Numbered from the stretch's first letter, positions 33,494-43,174 are shown. The stretch is DNA of 64,000 nucleotides from Aeromonas sobria (GCF_000820145.1 NZ_CDBW01000045.1:1-64000); one strand, 5' to 3'. The notes: generated by a model not told the origin, from the sequence alone. Made by a program: numbers and translations.

Positions 33494-36400
33494 TTACTGG
33501 GGGCTGGCTGGCAACTGCTTGAGCGCGGCTTGTACTGCCGCCTCCAGTTGCGGGTCGCGCCCAGCCACCATGTCAGCGGGAGTGAGGGGCACCTGCAGGT
33601 CCGGGATCAGCTCCTGATTCTCGTAGAAGGTGCCGTCCGGTTTGCGCAGCCCCAGGGTCGGAATGCCGTAGGCCAGCCCCGGGATTAGCCGCGAGTCGTG
33701 GCTATACACCATGGTGCCGGTGCCCGGCACCGGCTCTCCGACAATGGGACCAATCTTCAGGGCGCGGTAGTATTCGGGAAAGACCGACCCTTCCGAGTAG
33801 CTGCCAGCATTGACCAGCACCACCGAGGGCTTGGTCCACTGGCGGGTGGCTGCGTCTGTCTCTCCCTTGCCAAGCCGTGGCCAGCTGCTGGCCATCCCTT
33901 TGGTGCTGCCGTTGCCGGTCAGGAACTCCACCAGGGTATTGGCCAGATACCCCCCCTTGTTGAAGCGAACATCGACGATCAGCGCCTCACTGCTGCGCAG
34001 TCGCCCGAGCGCCTCCGCCACCAGCTCTTCATAGACGGCACTGTTCATCTCCGGTAGATAGACATAGCCCACCTTGCCATCGCTCAGTTGTGCGACCAGC
34101 TCTCGCCGCTTGGCAATCCAGCTATCGAGTTGCAGGCGATATTCCTGTTGCAGGTCGATGGCGGAGACCTCGATCTCGTCAGGATCTTTGCTGCCGGTTT
34201 GCTGGAAGGTGAGGGCAAGCCGGGCACCGGCCTGATGGTTGAGGGCCTGATCCAGTTCGGCCAGCTTGGCAATTGCCACGCCGTTGATGGCGAGCAGGCG
34301 AGCACCTGTGGCAATGTCGCTCTCCTGATCCAGCGGGCCGCCCGCCAGCAGGGCGCTGAGCACTACCCCGTGCTCACTCTCTTGCCAGTAGCCGCCAAGG
34401 CTGGCGGTGTCGTCCGCCATGCGTGGGAAGGGCGCCGGGCCATCCCCCCAGGTGTGGGAGACATTGAGCTCACCGGCCAGCTCTGCCAGTAATTTGCCAA
34501 AATCCCGCGGGTTGCCGATACCCGGCAGCAGGCGGCGGTAAGACGCGACATAGCTATCCCACTCCACGCCGTTCATATCATCCCGATAGAACTCATCCTG
34601 GGTGAGCCGGGCTATTTGATCGAAGGCGGCCTCCATCCGTCCTTGCCAGCGGACATCGGACTGCAGAGTGAACGGGGCCGTGATAGCTTCGCCAGACTCC
34701 AGGGTGATCTGGCTGATCTCCCCATCCCGTACCAGGGTCGCGAGGGTGGCCTGCTGATTGAGGCTGGCCAATGCCGGGCCCGGTTGCTCGGCAAACAGCA
34801 GCTTGGTATCACCCTTGCGCAGATCTCTGGCGTACCCCTTGATCTCGCTCTCCTCGTTGGCGCCAATCTCTTCCACCAGGTAGATCAGCTGATCATCGAC
34901 GATCCGGCTGGCCAGCAGATTGCCGGTAGGGAACAGTTGCAGTGCCTCTCGATGGGCAAGGCGATCGGTTTCAAAGCCATAGCCCTCCTTGGGGGGTGCT
35001 TGTTCTGCCAGAAAGTCAGCCTTGGCGGCACGACAGCTATAGATGCCGAGCAGGTTGTTGCCAAGGGGTTCGCCATCGGCGGCCAGCACCCCGTACTTGG
35101 TCGATTGCCAATAGAGCACACTGCCATCCTGACTCCAGGCTGGAGCCCCATCCTGATAGCCGTTGAGGCTGACATTGACCGGCTTGGCTTTGGGGGCGCG
35201 GGTGTCGATGACGGCGATCTCCTGCTGGGCAGAGTCGGGGCGAAAGGTGATAGCCAGATGGCGGGAGTCGGGGGCAAAGGCGAAATGCGCCTCATGGCGC
35301 GAGGGGTTGAAGCTGGCAGGCACCAGCTCCCGCTGCTGGTTGCTCGCCAGATCCAGCAGATGGATGGCCTGACCATCCACCACGAAGGCGAGCTGCTTGC
35401 CGTCGGGGGAGAGCAGCGGACGACTGATCCCCTTGCCGGGAATGGCCAGCAGCAGGCTCTCGGCGAGGGTGCCGGGATCGCTGAATAGCCGATCCGGTTG
35501 CGTCTTGTTCAGCCGATAGAGGGCGGCAGGCCCCTGCTGCTCGGAGAGGTAGATGAGGGAGTGCCCCTGCTCGGCATAGAGGGGGCTGGATTGCTCGCTC
35601 GGGGAGCGGGTGAGCTGGCGCACTCGCTCCCGTTCGGGATCGACGGCAAACAGGTTTCCCTCGCTCACCAGGATCAACTCATTGCCCTCTTCATTGACCA
35701 GTGCTTCGTCCGCCAGTGTGAGCTGTTGGCTCTCCTCATCCGGTTCGCTGGCCACCTGCGGTGTGATAGCCAGCTTGTATGGTTCGCTGCTGCCAGCATC
35801 GAGGCGATAGAGTTCGCCCAACCATGACCAGACCAGATCCCCGGCTCGGGAGGTGCTGAGCCCCCGCACCGGATGGCCCTGATAGTGGGTCAGCTGTTGC
35901 TCCTGACCGCTGGCGAGATCGCGGCGCCAGACGTTGAAATCGCCGCTGCGCTCGCTCAGGTAAAAGAGGCTATCCCCCTTGTCACTCCAGACCGGATCGG
36001 TGGCCGCAACCCGATCTTCGGTGAGCTGTTGGTGCTGCTGGCCATCAAACAGCCAGAGGCGGGGCACCGCGAACGATTGCTGGTGCTTGCGAAAGGGCTG
36101 ATCCATCGCCGGCATCTGGTAGGCGAGCTGCTGCCCATGGGGGCGAGCCAGGGTCGCGGGCAACGGCAGATCCGCCTGTAGCGCCCCCCCGCCAATGGGT
36201 GTCCAGTAGAGGGCGCTCCCCTGAATCCCTTCGGCCACGAAGTGGTCGGCATCCGGTGACCAAGGGCGCTGGCTGCTCAGTAGCAGCCGTTTGCCATCGG
36301 CGCTGAAGGCTTGTGGCAGGTCAGCGCGCGAATCGCGGGTGAGGCGCACCATCTCGCCGCCGCTGGCAGGCATCACGAACACATCCTCGTTGCCATAGAG

Positions 36401-36661
36401 GTTGGCGGCAAAGGCGAGCTGTTTGCCATCCGGCGACCAGACCGGCCGCTGGCTCAGGTAGTCGTTGCCGGTGAGCGCCGTGGCGGGGCCACCCTCGACA
36501 CTGGTCACAAAAATGCGCCCCTGCCAGGTGAAGGCAAGCTGCTTGCCATCGGGGGAGAGGGCTGGCTCGCGCAGCCAGAGAGCATCGGCCGCGAAGGTAG
36601 CGGGCAGCCAGAGCAGCAGCGGCGAGAACAGCAGGGTGGCGAGGCGGCACGAAGAGCCCAT
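33494..36661 (-). CDS. Secreted Tricorn-like S41 serine protease
   Basis: This 1055-aa protein has a signal peptide ending near ATFAADA. A WD40/PD40 beta-propeller region follows, with repeated SPDGKQLAF units at about residues 36, 76 and 418. Then come a C1-like domain, a PDZ domain (about 770-850) and an S41 core. In NAGSYSEGS the second serine, Ser956, aligns with the S41 nucleophile; His in NVSHTWGD fits the Tricorn general base. Archaeal Tricorn is cytosolic, so the signal peptide places this one in the periplasm or envelope. Targets are unknown. It converges with the oxidoreductase gene 10 bp away. Confidence 0.88.
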   Translation of the reverse strand: MGSSCRLATLLFSPLLLWLPATFAADALWLREPALSPDGKQLAFTWQGRIFVTSVEGGPATALTGNDYLSQRPVWSPDGKQLAFAANLYGNEDVFVMPASGGEMVRLTRDSRADLPQAFSADGKRLLLSSQRPWSPDADHFVAEGIQGSALYWTPIGGGALQADLPLPATLARPHGQQLAYQMPAMDQPFRKHQQSFAVPRLWLFDGQQHQQLTEDRVAATDPVWSDKGDSLFYLSERSGDFNVWRRDLASGQEQQLTHYQGHPVRGLSTSRAGDLVWSWLGELYRLDAGSSEPYKLAITPQVASEPDEESQQLTLADEALVNEEGNELILVSEGNLFAVDPERERVRQLTRSPSEQSSPLYAEQGHSLIYLSEQQGPAALYRLNKTQPDRLFSDPGTLAESLLLAIPGKGISRPLLSPDGKQLAFVVDGQAIHLLDLASNQQRELVPASFNPSRHEAHFAFAPDSRHLAITFRPDSAQQEIAVIDTRAPKAKPVNVSLNGYQDGAPAWSQDGSVLYWQSTKYGVLAADGEPLGNNLLGIYSCRAAKADFLAEQAPPKEGYGFETDRLAHREALQLFPTGNLLASRIVDDQLIYLVEEIGANEESEIKGYARDLRKGDTKLLFAEQPGPALASLNQQATLATLVRDGEISQITLESGEAITAPFTLQSDVRWQGRMEAAFDQIARLTQDEFYRDDMNGVEWDSYVASYRRLLPGIGNPRDFGKLLAELAGELNVSHTWGDGPAPFPRMADDTASLGGYWQESEHGVVLSALLAGGPLDQESDIATGARLLAINGVAIAKLAELDQALNHQAGARLALTFQQTGSKDPDEIEVSAIDLQQEYRLQLDSWIAKRRELVAQLSDGKVGYVYLPEMNSAVYEELVAEALGRLRSSEALIVDVRFNKGGYLANTLVEFLTGNGSTKGMASSWPRLGKGETDAATRQWTKPSVVLVNAGSYSEGSVFPEYYRALKIGPIVGEPVPGTGTMVYSHDSRLIPGLAYGIPTLGLRKPDGTFYENQELIPDLQVPLTPADMVAGRDPQLEAAVQAALKQLPASPQ

Positions 36662-36940
36662 GGCATGATCCTGTCGGGGAGTGGAGTGTTATCTTCGCCG
36701 ATCATTGCCCCGGGTGCCAGCGCGATAATTTTTGGTATCTTGTTGTTTTAACTGTTAATTGCCAACGCAAAATGACGGCGTTCAAGGCTGATGGCCTGGC
36801 TGCGGCAAGATATGTTTTGCCGGGCATATTGAGTATTGATGGCGATCCAATATCATGGCGCTCGCTCGCCGCTCGGCGGGCATAGTTCAGATGATCTGGT
36901 AACAAGAAAAGCCCGCACCAGAGGCTTGTCGAGGGATGGA

Positions 36941-37420
36941 ATGAGAGCCGTATTACTGTGTTTGTTGGGGCTTTGGCCCGCATTGAGTTTTGCCTTTACC
37001 GAAAAAGCCGATTTGGTGGTGGTCAAGAAGTCGACCTATAGCCTGACCCTGATGAAGGATGGCAAAGAACTGAAGCGCTACTGGATTGCACTGGGCCCGG
37101 CGCCCAAGGGGCACAAGCAGCAGGAAGGGGATCAGCGTACGCCGGAAGGGCGCTACACCCTCGACTACAAGAAGACCAATTCCGGCTACTACAAAGCCAT
37201 CCATATCAACTATCCGAATCTGGATGATATCAAGCGAGCCAATGAGCTGGGAGTTCGTCCGGGCGGTATGATCATGATCCACGGTCAGCGCAACAGCATT
37301 GGCAACCGCCGCTTGCAGCCATCCAACTGGACCAACGGCTGCATCGCCATGCTCAACCATGACCTTGATGAGGTGTGGAGCGCCATCGAACCGGGCACGC
37401 CCATCGTCATCGAGCCCTGA
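36941..37420 (+). CDS. YkuD-family L,D-transpeptidase, YafK-like
   Basis: Exported protein of 159 aa with a signal peptide (RAVLLCLLGLWPALSFA). A minimal YkuD domain follows. The catalytic histidines and cysteine lie in MIMIHGQ and NWTNGCIAM (Cys134). It may cross-link peptidoglycan or, like YafK/DpaA, cut lipoprotein-peptidoglycan links; the short form without LysM or other domains resembles the latter. The start at 36941 has GAGGGATGG upstream, and the longer frame to 36836 lacks a signal peptide. Confidence 0.88.
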   Translation: MRAVLLCLLGLWPALSFAFTEKADLVVVKKSTYSLTLMKDGKELKRYWIALGPAPKGHKQQEGDQRTPEGRYTLDYKKTNSGYYKAIHINYPNLDDIKRANELGVRPGGMIMIHGQRNSIGNRRLQPSNWTNGCIAMLNHDLDEVWSAIEPGTPIVIEP

Positions 37421-37428
37421 TCCGCGCA

Positions 37429-37468
37429 ACGGGGGCCTTGTCGGCAGACAAGGCCCCCGTTCTGTTTA
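37429..37468 (+). terminator. Terminator after the YkuD gene
   Basis: A 14-bp perfect stem (37429-37442 with 37447-37460, GGGGGCCTTGTC core) with a GGCA loop and a TTCTGTTT tail. Confidence 0.9.
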
Positions 37469-37584
37469 GGGTGTGATCCTTTCTTGCGGATGTCTTTTTG
37501 AGACATTCGTATTGTTGTGAATGTCACTTCAAAAAAAGCCTGCAAAAGGTGAGGATATGGGCTCTGTCCGTGAAGGAGTGTCCC

Positions 37585-39111
37585 ATGTCTTTGATCGAAA
37601 CCTGTCAGCGCATCGTGCGCGATCCCCATCTCTCTGCCGCCCAGAAGAGCCATGCCCTGGCGCTGACCGCCGAGAATGCCTTGCCTTACCCCGATCTGCC
37701 TGCCGCAGTCGCCGAGGCGATGGATCAGGGATTTCTCTGTGACATGTTCGAAGGGCATGCTCCCTACAAGCCGCGCTATGTGCTGCCGGACTATGAAAAA
37801 TTCCTGAGTCAGGGCTCAGCCTGGCTGGAGCTGGCGGCGCCGCAGGATTTCGACGAGGCGCTCAACGCCCTGCGCATCCTCTATCACCATGTCCCCTCCG
37901 TCACCGGCATGCCGGTCTGGCTGGGTCGCCTCGACCATTTGCTGCTGCCGTTTGTCGGTGAGCTGGATGACGAGACCCTCTATCGCAAGCTGAAGGGGTT
38001 CTGGGTCTATCTGGATCGGGTGCTGCCGGATGCCTTCATGCACGTCAACATCGGGCCGGATGACAACCGTATCTGCCGCCTGATCCTGCGCATCGACAAC
38101 GAGCTCAAGCAGGTGGCGCCGAACCTCACCTTCTTCCACGATCCGGAGCAGACCCCTGACAGCCTGCTGCTGCAGGCGGTGAAGAACATCGCCGAGTGCA
38201 GCAAGCCGCACATCGCCAACTACCCGATCCATCGCGACACCTTCGACAATCGCGGCTTTGGTATCGTCAGCTGCTATAACGCCCTGCCGCAGGCCGGTGG
38301 CGCCAATACCCTGGTGCGTATCTCCCTCAAGCGGGTCGCCGAGCAGTGTCAGGGGATCGATGATTTCCTCGGCTGCCTGCTGCCCCACTACTGCCGTCTG
38401 GCCTCCCAGTTGATCGAGGCGCGTGCCGCTTTCCTCCATGATGAGTCCGGCTTCTTCGACAGCTTCCTGGTGAAAGAGGGGCTGCTGGATGAGGATCGCT
38501 TTGTCCCCATGTTCGGTATCTACGGCATGGCGGAAGCGGTCAATATCCTGATGGATAAAGAGAATCTGCCGGATCGCTACGGCCACAACGAGGAGGCGAA
38601 CCAACTTGGCTATCGCATCTCGGCCCAGCTCTCCGCCTATGTGACCACCACCCCGCAGACCCATGCCTGGGGTGGCCGTGCGCTGCTGCACTCGCAGGGT
38701 GGCCTCAGCGTCGATGTGGCCGTCACCCCCGGGGTGCGCATCCCCTACGGTCATGAGCCGGATCCGGCCAGTCATGTGCTGGCGCTGGCGCCGCACCACA
38801 GCTATTACCACTCGGGGATCAGCGAGATCCTCACGCTGGATCCCACCATCCGCCAGAACCCGCAGGCGCTGTTGCAGCTCTGCAAGGGGGCACTCGCCAT
38901 CGGCATGCGCGAGTTCACCGCCAACGTGGCCGACAGCGATCTGGTGCGGGTGACCGGCTACATGATCCGCAAGAGCGACGTGGCCCGCTTCGCAGAGGAG
39001 GGCTCGCGGTTGCAGACCACCTGCCTCGGTGCCGAGGCGAGTGAAGTGACCGCCATCCGTCAGCGGGCACCGCGAGTGGTCGCCCACGAATCGACCATCT
39101 GCGAGTATTGA
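37585..39111 (+). CDS. yjjI: YjjI-family glycyl-radical enzyme of unknown substrate
   Basis: Anaerobic radical enzyme of 508 aa, close to the roughly 516 aa of E. coli YjjI (DUF3029). A candidate thiyl-radical cysteine is Cys230 in GIVSCYNALP. The C-terminal radical glycine is likely Gly458 in RVTGYMIR, a variant of the usual RVxGY motif. The substrate is not established for this family. The ATG follows AAGGAG at seven bases. The activase gene yjjW follows immediately, as in enterics. Confidence 0.9.
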   Translation: MSLIETCQRIVRDPHLSAAQKSHALALTAENALPYPDLPAAVAEAMDQGFLCDMFEGHAPYKPRYVLPDYEKFLSQGSAWLELAAPQDFDEALNALRILYHHVPSVTGMPVWLGRLDHLLLPFVGELDDETLYRKLKGFWVYLDRVLPDAFMHVNIGPDDNRICRLILRIDNELKQVAPNLTFFHDPEQTPDSLLLQAVKNIAECSKPHIANYPIHRDTFDNRGFGIVSCYNALPQAGGANTLVRISLKRVAEQCQGIDDFLGCLLPHYCRLASQLIEARAAFLHDESGFFDSFLVKEGLLDEDRFVPMFGIYGMAEAVNILMDKENLPDRYGHNEEANQLGYRISAQLSAYVTTTPQTHAWGGRALLHSQGGLSVDVAVTPGVRIPYGHEPDPASHVLALAPHHSYYHSGISEILTLDPTIRQNPQALLQLCKGALAIGMREFTANVADSDLVRVTGYMIRKSDVARFAEEGSRLQTTCLGAEASEVTAIRQRAPRVVAHESTICEY

Positions 39112-39122
39112 GTTCGCTTCTG

Positions 39123-40025
39123 ATGGCTGATGCCTTGCCAACACGCAGCGCCTTGGTAAGCAGGGTGCTGCCGTTCTCTTGTGTCGACGGGCCGGGCAAC
39201 CGGCTGGTGTTGTTTCTGCAGGGGTGCAACTTTCGCTGCCCCGGCTGCCACAACCCGCACACCATAGGGCTGTGCGATGATTGCGGCGACTGTCTTGCGG
39301 TCTGCCCGAGCGGCGCGCTCACCCTTGCTGAGGGCCGCCATGGCGAGCGCCGAGTGCGCTGGCAGGCGGCGCTCTGCACCGACTGCGACGCTTGTCTCGA
39401 TGCCTGCCCGCGCAGTGCCAATCCCAAGACCGCCACCATGACGGTGGCCGAGGTGCTTGCCCTGCTGCGCCGCTACGGTCCGCTGCTGAGCGGGATTACC
39501 GTCTCCGGCGGCGAGGCGACCACCCAGCTCCCCTTCGTGGTTGCGCTCTTTACCGCCATCAAGGCCGCGCCGGATCTGGCCCATCTCACTTGCCTGCTCG
39601 ACAGCAACGGCTCGCTGGCCGAGACCGGCTGGCAGCGGCTGCTGCCAGTGCTCGACGGCGCCATGCTCGATCTCAAGGGGTGGCGCGACTCGGTACATCA
39701 CACCCTGACCGACTATGGCCGCGAGCGGGTGCTGGCCTCGCTGCAACTGCTGGCAAGCCACGGCAAGCTGACCGAACTGCGGCTGCTCCATGTGCCGGGC
39801 AAGAGCGATTTTCTGGATGGGAGTGGTGAGCTGGAACCGGATCTCACCGCCTTCCTGCAGCGGCTTGGGCCAGTGCCCATTCGCATCAACGGCTTTCGCC
39901 ACCACGGGGTGCGCGGGGAGGCGGCGCAATGGCCGCAGGCTAGCCAAATCGAGCTGGAGCGGCTGGCCAACCGCTTGCGCGCGGCGCAATTGGGGCCGGT
40001 ATCACTGCCTGCCTTGATGCTCTGA
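39123..40025 (+). CDS. yjjW: Glycyl-radical-enzyme activase YjjW
   Basis: Radical-SAM activase for YjjI, about 300 aa. The [4Fe-4S]/SAM cysteines are CNFRCPGCHNPH, an activase form with CxxxCxxC spacing. They are followed by a bacterial-ferredoxin insert with CDDCGDCLAVCPSGAL and CTDCDACLDACPRSA for two further clusters, and the SAM-binding VSGGEATTQ. The ATG at 39123 lacks a good ribosome site; a TTG at 39108 overlaps the yjjI stop and could be used through coupling. Confidence 0.9.
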   Translation: MADALPTRSALVSRVLPFSCVDGPGNRLVLFLQGCNFRCPGCHNPHTIGLCDDCGDCLAVCPSGALTLAEGRHGERRVRWQAALCTDCDACLDACPRSANPKTATMTVAEVLALLRRYGPLLSGITVSGGEATTQLPFVVALFTAIKAAPDLAHLTCLLDSNGSLAETGWQRLLPVLDGAMLDLKGWRDSVHHTLTDYGRERVLASLQLLASHGKLTELRLLHVPGKSDFLDGSGELEPDLTAFLQRLGPVPIRINGFRHHGVRGEAAQWPQASQIELERLANRLRAAQLGPVSLPALML

Positions 40026-40163
40026 GCGACTGCGTCACTTCGTGACCGGCTTGGTATCAGGAGTTACATAGAAAGGATGCAACTGTGATTTCTGTCTATT
40101 GGAGGGGAGCGCAACGGCGGCTAGAATAATGGCCATCTTCCTCCCCCTCAATGACAGATAATC

Positions 40164-40487
40164 ATGAGTGAAAGCAAGGCGTTATATCGGGTTCAGTTTA
40201 TTTGCCACAGCGAGCGCTACGAAGTCTATGTGCGCGAAGTCAATCAGGGCCAGCTGTTCGGTTTTATCGAGATTGCCGACTTTGTCTGGGACAACCACAC
40301 GGCGCTCATCGTCGATCCCAGTCACGAGAAGCTCAAGAGCGAATTTGCCGATGTGCGCCACACCCTGATCCCCATGCATCAGGTGCTGCGCATCGATCAG
40401 GTCAGAAAGCAGGGGGCGGCCCGCATCACGGATCTGGGCAACAACGTTGCCTCCTTCCCCAGCCCTATCTATACCAAACGCCCCTGA
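40164..40487 (+). CDS. DUF1820 family protein
   Basis: This 107-aa soluble protein fits DUF1820, with YRVQFICHSERYEVYVREV, LFGFIEIADFVWD and LIPMHQVLRIDQVRKQG. The family is widespread in gammaproteobacteria and its function is unknown. It is transcribed alone and ends in a palindromic terminator. Confidence 0.85.
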   Translation: MSESKALYRVQFICHSERYEVYVREVNQGQLFGFIEIADFVWDNHTALIVDPSHEKLKSEFADVRHTLIPMHQVLRIDQVRKQGAARITDLGNNVASFPSPIYTKRP

Positions 40488-40500
40488 TATCTCATTGCCG

Positions 40501-40528
40501 TTGATGTTTCGCCGCGGCGAAACATCAA
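40501..40528. terminator. Bidirectional hairpin between DUF1820 and LysR genes
   Basis: A perfect 28-nt palindrome (core TTTCGCCG/CGGCGAAA) lies between convergent genes. Only weak T-rich DNA follows. Confidence 0.7.
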
Positions 40529-40550
40529 CCTCTTCTTTCTGTCGCCCGGC

Positions 40551-41483
40551 TCAGGGTTGTATCAACTCGCGACCCAGTTGCAGGATCCGCTGGCGGAACC
40601 AGTGGCGGGCCGAACCGTCTCCGGCCGGGCCATACCAGACCAGGCTGTGACTCACCTTGCCGTAATCGAACGGTGCCGGACGCAGCACCAGATCCGGCTG
40701 GCTGGCCATGCAGGCCGCCCAGCCACCGATGGCGGTGAGGATCAGGTCGGTCTGGGGCAGCAGGGCCGCGGCGCTGGCAAAATCGGGCAGGGTGGCGCCA
40801 ATCTGGCGGCGCACCTGCTGCTGGGCCAGGCTCTGCTCGAAGAAGGGGTTGGCCAGCTCCTGATCGCGGATGGCGATATGGTGCCAGCTCAGGTAGGCAT
40901 CGAGATCCCAGGGTTGGGTCAGTGCCGGGTGATCTTTACGCAGCAGGCAGACCAGCTTTTCTTCCCGCAGGGTCTCCCATACCAGACCCGGTTGGCGGGG
41001 CAAGGGTTGGCTCTGGTCATGGGGCAGGATCACGAAGTCGAGTTTGCCCGCTGCCAGCGCCTCCAGCCCCTTCTCATCCTTGTTCCAGATCTCTGGCACC
41101 ATGCCCGGCACCTCCTTCATCAGCTGCCCCAGAATGGGGCCAACCGGCCAGGTCATCACGCTCTCGCGCAATCCCAGCCGCAAGCTGCCCTGCCACTGCT
41201 GCGGGTTGAAGGCATTCTGGCGGGTGAGACCGTCCAGCTCCCCCAGCAGCCGGTGCAGGGTGGGGGCCAGTCGATCGGCCATGGGGGTGAGCAGCAGCTG
41301 GTTGCCCTGACGATAGAGCAGTTGATCCCCCAGCAGATCCCGCAGCTGGTTAAGGGTCTTGCTGACGGTGGAGGGGGTGGTGCAGAGCCGCTCGGCGGTG
41401 CGGGTGACGCTCTGGTTGTCGAGCAGCAGGTGCAGGGTGACCAGATGGCGACCTCCCAGCCGAGAGAGAGCGATCAGATCCAT
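40551..41483 (-). CDS. LysR-type transcriptional regulator
   Basis: This 310-aa regulator has an N-terminal winged helix (LVTLHLLLDNQSVTRTAERL, then CTTPSTVSKTLNQLRDLLGD) and a PBP2-type effector domain. The ATG at 41483 follows AGGAG. Targets are unknown. It does not diverge from a neighbour, being co-oriented with the aminotransferase gene but separated from it by a terminator. Confidence 0.88.
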   Translation of the reverse strand: MDLIALSRLGGRHLVTLHLLLDNQSVTRTAERLCTTPSTVSKTLNQLRDLLGDQLLYRQGNQLLLTPMADRLAPTLHRLLGELDGLTRQNAFNPQQWQGSLRLGLRESVMTWPVGPILGQLMKEVPGMVPEIWNKDEKGLEALAAGKLDFVILPHDQSQPLPRQPGLVWETLREEKLVCLLRKDHPALTQPWDLDAYLSWHHIAIRDQELANPFFEQSLAQQQVRRQIGATLPDFASAAALLPQTDLILTAIGGWAACMASQPDLVLRPAPFDYGKVSHSLVWYGPAGDGSARHWFRQRILQLGRELIQP

Positions 41484-41627
41484 AGTGGCTCCTGAAGTAG
41501 ATGAAGATAAGCGGATGAAGATAGACAGAGTCAACAATACGGGGGATTGAGGGTGACCCGCTGGCATTCTCTCACAGCTGGGGGAGGGTGAGCAGATCCA
41601 TCAAGACGCTACTGTGAACGCAACAGA

Positions 41628-41654
41628 CAAAAAAAGCCCCGCCAAAGCGGGGCT
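41628..41654 (-). terminator. tyrB terminator
   Basis: An 8-bp stem AGCCCCGC/GCGGGGCT (41635-41642 with 41647-41654) is followed on the minus strand by T7. Confidence 0.9.
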
Positions 41655-41662
41655 GGTACGGA

Positions 41663-42859
41663 TTAGCCCTTGAGCACCGCGGCCATGGCGTCGGCCACGT
41701 AGTCGACGTTGCGACTGTTGAGGCCCGCCACACACATGCGGCCGGAGCGCACCAGATAGACGGCGAACTCATCGCGCAGGCGATCCACCTGCTCCGGTGT
41801 GAAGCCGGTGTAGCTGAACATGCCGCGCTGGTTGATGAAGTAGCTGAAATCGCGGCCCGGCACCTTTGCGCTCAGCACCTCATAGAGCTTCTGGCGCATC
41901 CCTTTGATGCGGGTACGCATCTCGGTCACCTCCTCGACCCACAGGGCGTGCAGCGCGGGTTGGCTCATCACCGCCGCGGTGATCTGGCCACCGTGAGTGG
42001 GAGGGCTGGAGTAGTTGCGGCGCACGGTGGCCTTCATCTGGCCCAGCACTCGGCTTGCCTCTTCGGCATCTTTGCAGATCACCGACAGGCCGCCGCAGCG
42101 CTCGCCGTAGAAGGAGAGATTCTTGGAAAACGAGTTGCTGACGAAGAAGCTGACACCGGCGGCCACCATGGCGCGAATGGCGTAGGCATCCTCTTCCAGC
42201 CCGTCACCGAAGCCCTGATAGGCGATATCCATGAAGGGGATCAGGTTCTTCTCGACCACCAGTGCGATCACCCGATCCCACTGGGCGCGGGAGAGATCCA
42301 CCCCGGTCGGATTGTGGCAGCAGGGGTGCAGCAGCACGATGCTCTTGGCTGGCAGGGCGCTCAGGCAGTCGAGCATGGCATCGAACTGCACGCCGCCGGT
42401 AGCCGCATCGTAGTAGGGGTAGTCGTGCACCTTGATGCCGGCACCCTCGAACATCGCCTTGTGGTTATCCCAGGTCGGATTGCTGACCCACACCTCGGAG
42501 GTCGGGAAGTAGCGCTTGAGCAGATCGGCCCCGATCTTCAGGGCGCCGGAGCCGCCGATGGTCTGGATGGTGGCGATACGTCCCCCCTTGACCGCTTCAT
42601 GGTCGGCACCAAACAGCAGGTGCTGCACTGCGGTGCGGTAGTTGGCGGCGCCTTCCATCGGCTGGTAGGGGCGCGGCGCCGGGGCAGCTGCGCGCTGCGC
42701 TTCGGCCTGCTGCACTGACGGCAGCAGCGGAATGCGGCCCTGCTCGTCGTAATAGAGGCCGATCCCCAGGTTCACCTTCTGCTCGCGGGTGTCTTTGTGG
42801 AAGGTCTCGACCAGGGTCAGTATAGGGTCGCCAGCATAGGCATCGACGTGTTCAAACAT
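41663..42859 (-). CDS. tyrB: Aromatic amino-acid aminotransferase
   Basis: Class-I PLP aminotransferase of 398 aa that makes tyrosine and phenylalanine and also handles aspartate. The PLP lysine is in SNSFSKNLSFYGERCGG (about residue 246). VNLGIGLYYDEQG, the IGGSGAL motif and CCHNPTGVDL are typical of the AspC/TyrB group. The length equals E. coli TyrB (397). I favour TyrB over AspC on MFEHVDAYAGDPIL, but a small margin remains. Confidence 0.85.
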   Translation of the reverse strand: MFEHVDAYAGDPILTLVETFHKDTREQKVNLGIGLYYDEQGRIPLLPSVQQAEAQRAAAPAPRPYQPMEGAANYRTAVQHLLFGADHEAVKGGRIATIQTIGGSGALKIGADLLKRYFPTSEVWVSNPTWDNHKAMFEGAGIKVHDYPYYDAATGGVQFDAMLDCLSALPAKSIVLLHPCCHNPTGVDLSRAQWDRVIALVVEKNLIPFMDIAYQGFGDGLEEDAYAIRAMVAAGVSFFVSNSFSKNLSFYGERCGGLSVICKDAEEASRVLGQMKATVRRNYSSPPTHGGQITAAVMSQPALHALWVEEVTEMRTRIKGMRQKLYEVLSAKVPGRDFSYFINQRGMFSYTGFTPEQVDRLRDEFAVYLVRSGRMCVAGLNSRNVDYVADAMAAVLKG

Positions 42860-43174
42860 GGGGGATCCTTGAAATTGACTGTCCAGTAAAACCGGCGGTC
42901 AGCCGGGCTGGACATCATGGCGTAATCCCCATTACGCCTCAAGCAGTTCGCATCCATCCCCGATCTCCCCCTGGTTTCAAGTTGTGGTGGCTGGCGGTCG
43001 CTCCACAGGGATAGCCAGATTTATCACCAAACCCGTGCTGACCTTGATCTCGCTTAAGCTCCAGTACATGGTTCATCGATTAATATGGTGAGTCATCAAT
43101 TATTTCATCTAGTTACAGACGTTATACCAGAGCGGTCACTGTCCGGTTCGGTGGCGATGGGTAGACCGGATTCT
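42860..43174. other. Intergenic region between tyrB and bcsG
   Basis: These 315 bp separate divergent genes. On the tyrB side there are two hairpins: GGCGTAAT/ATTACGCC at 42919-42938 and GTCCAG/CTGGAC at about 42880-42912. The right part is AT-rich and probably carries the bcsG promoter. I found no bcsF-like membrane ORF in it. Confidence 0.6.
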
